Below the pieces are notes generated by a model that saw only the letters and a program-made list of their open reading frames with translations, searched no databases and was not told the DNA's origin. Of a DNA stretch of 31,679 bases, positions 16,074 to 23,090 are shown in pieces. Made by a program: the position numbers and the translations under genes. Positions within the stretch are counted from its first letter, which is position 1; each line of letters begins with the position of its first letter. The DNA comes from Candidatus Pelagibacterales bacterium (GTDB lineage Bacteria > Pseudomonadota > Alphaproteobacteria > TMED109): NCBI GenBank assembly GCA_002720535.1, contig PBIU01000001.1, positions 1 to 31,679 on the forward strand, in the 5' to 3' direction.

Positions 16074-17174
16074 TTGAATTTACAAAAAACTCTAAGAAAT
16101 TCTTTTAGTATAGTAAACCCTAACCAGGTAAGCTATATGATTTTTTATATAAGTAATAGGTGTAATTTTAGATGTAATTTTTGTTTTTACAGTGCTGAAA
16201 TAGAAAAAGGCTTAAAACCTAATGAGATGACATTGGAAGAAATAAAGAAATTTGCCCCAACTATTGGACCTTTGGTTCAACTCTCAATGACGGGGGGAGA
16301 ACCTTTTATAAGAAAAGAATTTCCAGAAATAGCGGGGACTTTATTAGATGCAACAGATGCTAGATGGGTAACAATTCCTACAAACGCTTCACTTACAAAT
16401 AAAATGCTTTCATTTTTAGAAGAGATACTTCCTAGATTTCCCGATACTTATTTTAGATTAACCTTTTCTATTGAGGGTATAGGCGAAGTCCATGATAATT
16501 TAAGGTCAATGCCGGGCTCATTTAATAAAATTAAAAAAAGTTATGAAGTTATAAGCCCTTTAAGAGCTAAATACCCTAATTTAGTTTTAGATTGTAACTC
16601 AGTATTTACTGCATCTTCAGAAACATATTTATTAGATACAGTAAAATCTTTAGATAAGAGTTTTAAATTTGATAATATGTCAGTGACATATGCAAGAGGA
16701 AATATAAAAGATGAAAAACTTAAAAATGTGTCTAAAGAAAGATATAAATTAATTAATGACTTTTTAGAGTCCAGGGAAAAACAGAAAGAAAAACGACTTC
16801 TTTATCCACTTTGGAGGGGTGTTAATAGTGTTACTAGAGATAACTTGATGAGAACGGTTTTCGATGATGAATTTGTTAGTTCTTGTGTAGCTGGAAGAAA
16901 ACTATTAGTAGTTAGTGAAACTGGCGAGGTGCAACCTTGCGAAATTTTAGGAAAAAGCATAGGTAATTTAAGAAATCATGATTGGGATTTAAATAAGTTA
17001 TTAAAGCATAATTCAGTTAAAAATATGCAAAAATGGATTAAAGATACAAAATGTAAATGCTCCTTTGAATGCGCATTGGCTGCAAATGTGGTATGGAAAC
17101 CAAAAAATTATCCAAAAGTTGCTAAAGCTGCAATTAATAATATAGGTAAAACTTTTTTAGATCATAGCAATTAG
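16074..17174 (+). CDS. Radical SAM protein with SPASM-like C-terminus
   Basis: A 366-residue radical S-adenosylmethionine enzyme. The [4Fe-4S] motif CNFRCNFC gives Cys30, Cys34 and Cys37, followed by the SAM-contacting TGGEP at 73-77. The C-terminal part holds more cysteines (271, 289, 327, 329, 333), suggesting at least one auxiliary cluster of the SPASM/twitch kind. The start is TTG at 16074, supported by AAGGGT upstream and by no better ATG before the cluster motif. The GT2 gene follows after six bases, so the two form a pair. Such proteins in polysaccharide clusters may modify sugars or small lipid-linked substrates; peptide modification is the other usual role, but no precursor peptide gene is visible nearby. 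Substrate unknown. Confidence 0.88.
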   Translation: MNLQKTLRNSFSIVNPNQVSYMIFYISNRCNFRCNFCFYSAEIEKGLKPNEMTLEEIKKFAPTIGPLVQLSMTGGEPFIRKEFPEIAGTLLDATDARWVTIPTNASLTNKMLSFLEEILPRFPDTYFRLTFSIEGIGEVHDNLRSMPGSFNKIKKSYEVISPLRAKYPNLVLDCNSVFTASSETYLLDTVKSLDKSFKFDNMSVTYARGNIKDEKLKNVSKERYKLINDFLESREKQKEKRLLYPLWRGVNSVTRDNLMRTVFDDEFVSSCVAGRKLLVVSETGEVQPCEILGKSIGNLRNHDWDLNKLLKHNSVKNMQKWIKDTKCKCSFECALAANVVWKPKNYPKVAKAAINNIGKTFLDHSN

Positions 17175-17180
17175 TTCCTA

Positions 17181-18185
17181 ATGAAGACCACTTTAATAAT
17201 ACCAGCTTGGAATGCTGAAAATACTATAAAAGAATGTATATTAAGTGCTATAAATGCGTTGCATAGTCCTGATGAGATTTTAATTATAGATGATTGTTCT
17301 ACTGATAAAACAGCTGATATAGTTTTAGGTTTAGGTAAAAAATTTAATAAAATTAAACTTTTAAAAATGAAGGTTAATAGCGGGCCTTCCGCAGCTAGAG
17401 ACTATGGTGTTCAGAGTGCAATAGGAGAAGTAATATTTTTTACGGATAGTGATACTATTTTTTTGTTTGATACATTTAAAAATTGTTTATCAACTATCTC
17501 TAATTATAAAGCAGATGCAGTATCTGGAATATATCACCCAGAACCTATAAATTCAGGCATAACGCAACATTATAAAGCTTTATTTTTTTATTTTCATTTT
17601 TTTAAACATAAAAATCCTTTTCCTTATCAAACATTTAATGGACAAATAGGAGCTATTAAAAAGTCAGTATATAAAGATGTAGGAGGATATAATACAGATA
17701 TATTATGGGGAATGGATTATGAAAATGAAGAATTTGGAAGAAGAATAATTAAAAGTTATTTATTAGTTTTAGATCCCAATTTTCAAGTAAAACATAATTT
17801 TCCAAATTTCAGCAAGCTCACGAGAACTTACTTTTTAAGAGTGTCTACATGGATGTTAATCTTTATGAAAGATTTAAAGTTTGAGAGTAAAGGGCCAGCA
17901 GCAATGGACTCAGGTCTTGCTGCACTGAGTGTTCCTTTATCTTTAATATGTTTGTTCTTATATTATTTCTTTATGAAAATATTTTTAGTATTTTTTATCA
18001 TATTTATAATTATTTGGCTTTATGGATATTTTAAATTTTTTAAATTTATTTTAGATACTAAGCCTAAATTTTTTTTAGTTTCTATTTTATTAAATATTTG
18101 GTTTAGTTCCGTTATTTCTTGTGGAGCAATTTGGGGTATTTCAAAGTGGGTATTTGGGAAAAGGGCAGTTATTAAAGAAATATAA
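17181..18185 (+). CDS. GT2 glycosyltransferase with C-terminal membrane segments
   Basis: A 334-residue family 2 glycosyltransferase. The N-terminal GT-A domain has LIIPAWNAENTI (5-16), IDDCSTDKT and TDSDT (the DxD-type metal site around residue 95). WGMDYENEEFGRR near 175-188 is the acceptor-side acidic region. About 80 C-terminal residues form two or three hydrophobic helices, anchoring it in the inner membrane. It follows the radical SAM gene after six bases and ends 16 bases before the convergent methyltransferase gene. The donor sugar is unknown; the pairing suggests the radical SAM product and this transferase act on the same chain. Confidence 0.87.
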   Translation: MKTTLIIPAWNAENTIKECILSAINALHSPDEILIIDDCSTDKTADIVLGLGKKFNKIKLLKMKVNSGPSAARDYGVQSAIGEVIFFTDSDTIFLFDTFKNCLSTISNYKADAVSGIYHPEPINSGITQHYKALFFYFHFFKHKNPFPYQTFNGQIGAIKKSVYKDVGGYNTDILWGMDYENEEFGRRIIKSYLLVLDPNFQVKHNFPNFSKLTRTYFLRVSTWMLIFMKDLKFESKGPAAMDSGLAALSVPLSLICLFLYYFFMKIFLVFFIIFIIIWLYGYFKFFKFILDTKPKFFLVSILLNIWFSSVISCGAIWGISKWVFGKRAVIKEI

Positions 18186-18201
18186 TTTAAGAGAGTACTA
18201 T

Positions 18202-19071
18202 TTATTTTTTTTTAATTATCATTATAATTCGATTTTTATTCATAATATTAGTAAAAATAAAAATAGGAGAAATAATTAGTTTTAGAAAAATAAATAAGGA
18301 AAAACTGTTTTTTAATTCTTTATAAAGGTTTATGAAAGAAATTATATTAGTAAAAGGATCATGCATTTTATGAATCTCTAAATCAATTGATTTGCATTTA
18401 TTAAATGCTTGTTTAATATTACTAATGTTAAAAATCATTTTATGCCTCGGAGCATGATATCCTGACCAACAGTTTTTAAAGAAAATTCTTGCTTTAGAGT
18501 CAGAGTTAGGAGTTATAATTATAAAAATACTATCTTTCTTTACTGAATTTATTATATCAAATATATGTTTTAAATCTTCTACGTGCTCTATAAAATTATT
18601 TATAATTATTATTTTAGCATTTATTTTTTTAAGAGCTTCTAGATTCTTATAACTAGATTGAATAAATTTAACATCATCAATATTTTCTGTTGCATTTATA
18701 TCAATACCGTAACAATTAATATTTGTATTTTTTTTTAATTCTCTTAGCAAATATCCTTTTCCACAGGCGATATCTAAGACAGTTATTTTTTTACCAGATT
18801 TACCGTTAGAGGTATGTTTGAAAATAACTTTTTTTTCGTAGTATGCATTAATTTTCTTTAAACAATCATATATGATGCCTCCTTTCACAGGAGTATATTG
18901 GCTTTTTTCATATAATATTTCTTCATCTTTTTCTTCAATATATCTTTCTCTGAAAATTAGTTTACATGAAGAGCAGTTTAAATATTTTTCACTTGAATTA
19001 ATATTATATTCATAATCTTTAATGAATAAAGTTTGGCTATATTGATTACTATTACAGATCGGGCAGGCCAT
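18202..19071 (-). CDS. SAM-dependent methyltransferase with N-terminal zinc ribbon
   Basis: A 289-residue class I methyltransferase. The N-terminus carries a zinc-ribbon-like CxxC pair (Cys3/Cys6 and Cys33/Cys36), as in many sugar C- or O-methyltransferases. Motif I is TVLDIACGKGYLL at 97-109, with a later INNFIEHVED stretch as the motif II/III region. The C-terminus has a hydrophobic, possibly membrane-associated segment. It is the last gene of a minus-strand operon, and its start overlaps the upstream Rieske-oxygenase catalytic gene by 20 bases. It probably methylates a sugar or the product of that oxygenase; this is inference from position. Confidence 0.85.
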   Translation of the reverse strand: MACPICNSNQYSQTLFIKDYEYNINSSEKYLNCSSCKLIFRERYIEEKDEEILYEKSQYTPVKGGIIYDCLKKINAYYEKKVIFKHTSNGKSGKKITVLDIACGKGYLLRELKKNTNINCYGIDINATENIDDVKFIQSSYKNLEALKKINAKIIIINNFIEHVEDLKHIFDIINSVKKDSIFIIITPNSDSKARIFFKNCWSGYHAPRHKMIFNISNIKQAFNKCKSIDLEIHKMHDPFTNIISFINLYKELKNSFSLFIFLKLIISPIFIFTNIMNKNRIIMIIKKK

Positions 19072-19717
19072 AACCTATATGCTTACTTTTTTTAATTATT
19101 CTTAAGAATGTTTTTTCTGAAGATTTATTTTTGATATGAGTTATTTTGGGAATAGGTAGTTTAACTTTATATTCTCTGTTAAGGCTATTATTTTTAATAA
19201 TTTCAGGGTTATTAATATAATTTATTCCTTTAAAATCTTCAAAGCCAAGTTTCCACACTTTAAATCTTCTTTCTCTCATTGGCATATCTTCTTCCCATAC
19301 ATCAACAAACCATTTTTGCATTATTTTATCAAAAAAAGGTTGTAAAAATTTTAGAAAACTCGGAACTTGTAGGTGAGTATGTCTAGTAACTTTACATTCC
19401 TTTTGTGAATTTTCTTCAAACACAAAAGTTTGTTTACAATAAATGAAATTAAAGAATGCATAATGAAAAACATCCATTTGATTTTCATTAGTCATTACGC
19501 ATAAATCAGTAGTTTTTAAATAAAATGGTATAAATGATAATTTAGCCCATCTTTCAGAAAAACATACTTTTTGATCTTCATACAGTATATTTACTTTTTT
19601 ATAATGTTCAAAATGTGTACCAACAATATGTTCATGGTCCCAATAATTCCAAATAAGCAATTCTTTTGGAAATTTACTATTAGCAGAAGAAACTGATTTT
19701 AAAAATGTTTTTGTCAT
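19052..19717 (-). CDS. Rieske-type oxygenase catalytic domain (separate ORF)
   Basis: A 221-residue protein resembling the C-terminal mononuclear-iron (SRPBCC-fold) domain of Rieske non-heme iron oxygenases. WDHEHIVGTH at residues 26-35 fits the D-x2-H-x4-H motif, giving Asp27 (the bridging Asp) and iron ligands His30 and His35. EEDMPMRERR around 142-151 would supply the third, acidic ligand (probably Asp144). The Rieske domain needed for electron transfer is the upstream gene, in the same frame and separated only by TAA at 19718-19720; this ORF's ATG follows at once with no Shine-Dalgarno sequence. So either it is translated by reinitiation or read-through, or one nonsense change split a fused gene. 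Its substrate is probably a polysaccharide component. The family assignment rests on motifs I aligned by eye. Confidence 0.65.
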   Translation of the reverse strand: MTKTFLKSVSSANSKFPKELLIWNYWDHEHIVGTHFEHYKKVNILYEDQKVCFSERWAKLSFIPFYLKTTDLCVMTNENQMDVFHYAFFNFIYCKQTFVFEENSQKECKVTRHTHLQVPSFLKFLQPFFDKIMQKWFVDVWEEDMPMRERRFKVWKLGFEDFKGINYINNPEIIKNNSLNREYKVKLPIPKITHIKNKSSEKTFLRIIKKSKHIGYGLPDL

Positions 19718-20035
19718 TTAATTTATATACACAAATATTTCTTGGCCCTCAACTTCAATATCATATTTTCTAAGTACTAAATTACTATGTGTTGTGCATT
19801 CTCCAGATTTAATACAAAATTGTAAATTATGCCATAAACATGTAAAGACTGGCTTATTATTTACAATTTTTATATCATGATAGCCTATAGGGCCTCCAAA
19901 ATGTGGACAAATATTTGATATTGCTTCTATTTTACCACCATTTTTATAGACTAAGATATCATGATCATTGATCCATCTAGAAAATTGACTGTTCTTTTTT
20001 AAATCATCTAAAGATCCAATTTTTGTTTTTAACAT
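19718..20035 (-). CDS. Rieske [2Fe-2S] domain protein
   Basis: A 105-residue Rieske domain. CPHFGGPIGY supplies Cys43 and His45, and CLWHNLQF supplies Cys66 and His69, giving the C-x-H...C-x2-H ligand set of the [2Fe-2S] cluster with normal spacing. As a stand-alone protein it would be a Rieske ferredoxin; with the next ORF it looks like the N-terminal half of a Rieske oxygenase of about 327 residues. The stop TAA is followed immediately by the ATG of that ORF in the same frame. It lies 78 bases after the asparagine-synthase-like gene in the same orientation. No reductase gene is nearby, so electrons must come from a shared reductase. Confidence 0.88.
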   Translation of the reverse strand: MLKTKIGSLDDLKKNSQFSRWINDHDILVYKNGGKIEAISNICPHFGGPIGYHDIKIVNNKPVFTCLWHNLQFCIKSGECTTHSNLVLRKYDIEVEGQEIFVYIN

Positions 20036-20113
20036 CTTAAACTCTTCTATTATAATATTTAATAAGTATTTTTATTTAATATAAAACTAATTTCACCTGA
20101 TATAAATTAATAT

Positions 20114-21997
20114 TTATTTTAATTTAGATAATCTTTCTGTATTTTTATAAAGCATATATATAGCCCATATTGGTTTTCTATTATCTATACCTTTAAAATG
20201 GTTTGATAGTAATTTATCTAATTGAGGTTTATTAAAGTAGCTGCTTATAGGGTTAGAAGAAGAAAGTAATGTATCTGTTATTTTTTCTTTTAAGGGCCTT
20301 CTGATCATCCTGGCCAGAGGTATTGCAAAACCGTGTTTTTTTCTAACGCTTATATTTTTGGGTAATTTATTAGCAGATAGCTCTCTTAATATAACTTTTG
20401 TATTACTATTTCTCAATTTATATTTATTAGGAAGACTTTGAGAAAATGACAAAATCGATTTTGATAAAAAAGGAGACCTAACTTCCAAACCATTATACAT
20501 AGATGCCCTATCAACTTTTGTAAGAATATCATTTGGAAGATAAAAATCTATAAATAACTTACTAAGTACATCTGTTAATTTTAGGTTATTACTTTCATTT
20601 GTATTTAGAAGTCCAGCCCAATAAGTATCCATATTATATGATTTTATAAAATCTTTATTTAATAAGGATTGAATATTTTGATTTGATAAAGGAGACATCC
20701 ATCTAAATACTTGCTGGTAATCAGGATGTCCAAAACCTCTAGATACATGTTTTAATAAAAAATGGTAACTCATATAATTATCTTTTGACGGTATTCTTTC
20801 TAGCATAGTAGAAATTTTAACTCCTATTATTTGAGGTATAAAGTTTAAAAGACTTAAATAATTAATTGCTTTGAAAGGTGCATATCCACAAAATAATTCA
20901 TCTGCACCATCTCCTGAAAGTGCAACTTTGACGTGTTGTTTTGCAAATTTTGATAATAAATATGTAGGGAGAATAGATGGGTCACTTAATGGTTCATCTA
21001 ATTTTTTTTCTATTACTTCCAGAGAATTTATGATTGCCTGATTATCAAATTCAGCCACTTTATTATCTATACCTAAGTAGTCAGAGACTATATTAGCGTG
21101 TCCCGATTCATCGTATGAATCATTACTCATTTTTATAGTAAAACTTTTAACATTATTTTTATTTTTTTTTGCATAATATGCAATTAAACTAGAATCTATC
21201 CCCCCAGATAAAAATATACCTAATGGAACATCTGCTACCAATCTTTCTTTCACTGATTTTTCTAAAAGACTATCAAGCTGATTAACAGCATGAGTTCCCT
21301 TTATATTTGTTTTATTATTTAAATTCATTTTAAAATAAAAAAATTTACTTAATTCACCTTTTTCTATCTTAATAAACTGTCCTGGAAGTACTTTTTTAAT
21401 ATTCGATAAAATAGTACTTTCATTTGGTACATAATCTAGATGTAGATAAGATAAAAGAGAACTTTCATCAATTTTAAGTTTCTTATTTATTGAGCAATTA
21501 ACTAAACTAGATAGTTCTGAGGCAAAATAAGTTTTATTATTTTGCGAAGAGTAATACAATGGCTTCTCTCCCATCGGATCTCTTGCTAACCATAACGTAT
21601 CACTTTTTGACTCAAAATATACAAAGCTAAACATACCATCAATAGTTTTGAGGGTTTTTTCAACTCCATAAAGTTTTAATAATTGAAATAGGACTTCTGT
21701 ATCAGATTTATCTTTTAAAAAAACCCCATTATCAGTTAGTAATTTTGCATGTTTTTTGTAACCATAAATTTCTCCATTGAACACTAAATAAGAGCCAAAA
21801 TCTTTATCCATACGAGGCTGCTTTCCTCCTTTAAGGTCAATTATAGATAATCTATAATGGCCTAATGCTATTTTTTCATTTATAAAAATAGAATTTGAAT
21901 CTGGTCCTCTATGTTCTATCGGGTGTAACATATTTTTGAGGAAATGTTCCGCATATCTTTCTGATATCGGATTAGTAAAGCCTGCAAATCCGCACAT
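20114..21997 (-). CDS. Asparagine-synthase-like glutamine amidotransferase (second copy)
   Basis: A 627-residue two-domain AsnB homologue. It starts MCGFAG with Cys2 as glutaminase nucleophile, has HRGPD at 29-33 and FNGEIYG at 73-79, and the ATP-binding SGGIDSS at 264-270 plus SGDGADE further on. All expected active-site motifs are present. The copy at 6805-8667 has the same architecture but differs throughout, so they are separate paralogues, not a recent duplication. Its start shares one base with the stop of the upstream GT2 gene (TAATG). Amide formation on a sugar acid or on another substrate of this operon is more likely than free asparagine synthesis, but the sequence does not decide. 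Confidence 0.9.
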   Translation of the reverse strand: MCGFAGFTNPISERYAEHFLKNMLHPIEHRGPDSNSIFINEKIALGHYRLSIIDLKGGKQPRMDKDFGSYLVFNGEIYGYKKHAKLLTDNGVFLKDKSDTEVLFQLLKLYGVEKTLKTIDGMFSFVYFESKSDTLWLARDPMGEKPLYYSSQNNKTYFASELSSLVNCSINKKLKIDESSLLSYLHLDYVPNESTILSNIKKVLPGQFIKIEKGELSKFFYFKMNLNNKTNIKGTHAVNQLDSLLEKSVKERLVADVPLGIFLSGGIDSSLIAYYAKKNKNNVKSFTIKMSNDSYDESGHANIVSDYLGIDNKVAEFDNQAIINSLEVIEKKLDEPLSDPSILPTYLLSKFAKQHVKVALSGDGADELFCGYAPFKAINYLSLLNFIPQIIGVKISTMLERIPSKDNYMSYHFLLKHVSRGFGHPDYQQVFRWMSPLSNQNIQSLLNKDFIKSYNMDTYWAGLLNTNESNNLKLTDVLSKLFIDFYLPNDILTKVDRASMYNGLEVRSPFLSKSILSFSQSLPNKYKLRNSNTKVILRELSANKLPKNISVRKKHGFAIPLARMIRRPLKEKITDTLLSSSNPISSYFNKPQLDKLLSNHFKGIDNRKPIWAIYMLYKNTERLSKLK

Positions 21998-22950
21998 TAG
22001 TTTTCTTTATCATCATTATACTTATTAGTATTTTTTTTTATTAAGTATGGCGGACGGTTTTTTGATTCAAAGTATATTCTTGATTGTATTTCAGCAACAA
22101 GCCCAAGAAAAATACAAAGTAAGCCTGACATTGAAAAAAATACTACTAATAAAGGAAGAGGAGTAAGAATGAAAGAAATATTCATGAATACTTTCAGAAA
22201 TAGAGCCATAAAGAATAATAAAAAAGCTATAAGAAACATTAGTAATCCGAACTGACCAAATAGGTGAATAGGTCTGTCTAAGGACTTATCAAAAAACCTT
22301 ATTACTAATAAGTCTAATATAACTCTAGGTATTCTTGATAAACCATATTTAGTTTTACCTGCTATTCTAGGGTGATGATTAACCGGAATTTCTGTAACTT
22401 TAGCTCCCTCCCAAGAGGCATATATAGGAATAAACCTATGCATTTCTCCATATAGCTTTATATCCTCTAATATTTCTTTTCTATATGCTTTTAATGTGCA
22501 GCCATAGTCATGTAGGTGAATACCTGAAATTTTTGAAATTATCATATTAGCAATTTTAGATGGTAAAATACGAGTTAATTTTTTATCAGATCTAATTTTT
22601 CTCCATCCAGAAACCACATCATACCCTTCATTAATTTTTTCAATTAATTTTGGAATATCCTTAGGGTCATTTTGTAAGTCACCATCCATAGGTATAACAA
22701 TAGTACCTTTTGATTGATCAAAACCAGCCTGCATAGCAGCTGTTTGACCATAATTTCTGCGAAGATTAATTAATTTTATCTTAGGATCAGTTGAGGAAAG
22801 CTTTACTATCTCATTTTCAGAATTATCCGTACTTCCATCGTTCACAAATAAAACTTCATAATCTATATCTGATAATGCTTTTTTTATAGACTGAGATAGT
22901 TTATTAATATTTTCTTCTTCATTAAATATCGGTATTACAACTGAAATCAT
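21997..22950 (-). CDS. Polyprenyl-phosphate glycosyltransferase (GT2, ArnC/GtrB/DPM1-like)
   Basis: A 317-residue family 2 enzyme. The GT-A domain has VVIPIFNEEENI (4-15), VNDGSTDNS, NYGQTAAMQAGFD and PMDGDLQNDP with the DxD site near residue 93. DYGCTLKAYR and PVNHHPRIAGKTKY are typical of ArnC/GtrB/dolichyl-phosphate mannose synthase relatives. Two hydrophobic helices at about 231-255 and 265-290 anchor it. It transfers a sugar from a nucleotide donor to undecaprenyl phosphate, giving a donor for periplasmic GT-C enzymes such as the two ArnT-like proteins in this window. It is the first gene of the minus-strand operon, with a promoter expected in 22951-23090. Confidence 0.88.
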   Translation of the reverse strand: MISVVIPIFNEEENINKLSQSIKKALSDIDYEVLFVNDGSTDNSENEIVKLSSTDPKIKLINLRRNYGQTAAMQAGFDQSKGTIVIPMDGDLQNDPKDIPKLIEKINEGYDVVSGWRKIRSDKKLTRILPSKIANMIISKISGIHLHDYGCTLKAYRKEILEDIKLYGEMHRFIPIYASWEGAKVTEIPVNHHPRIAGKTKYGLSRIPRVILDLLVIRFFDKSLDRPIHLFGQFGLLMFLIAFLLFFMALFLKVFMNISFILTPLPLLVVFFSMSGLLCIFLGLVAEIQSRIYFESKNRPPYLIKKNTNKYNDDKEN

Positions 22951-23090
22951 ATATTATCTATTACATTATTTTTTATTAGTATAAAGTGAAATTTTATAAT
23001 TATAAATATATATTATTATAAAAAATAATAAAGACTGATTATATTTTATGCTATTAAAGCCTTATATAAAATAAATTACCGGTAAATCTT
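22951..23090. promoter_or_regulatory. Divergent intergenic region with a GC-centred palindrome
   Basis: A 140-base spacer between divergent genes, so it must hold promoters for both the GT2-led minus operon and the Wzy-like gene. It is almost all A/T. The one distinct element is TTACCGGTAA, a perfect 10-base palindrome at 23076-23085, just upstream of the ATG at 23091 and covering the ribosome-binding position (GGTAAA). It could be a regulator site or chance. I cannot assign reliable -35/-10 boxes. Confidence 0.35.

Noticed and set aside
6805..21997. The two AsnB-like genes as a recent duplication or flanking repeat
   Set aside because: The proteins share only family motifs and differ across their length, so they are old paralogues.
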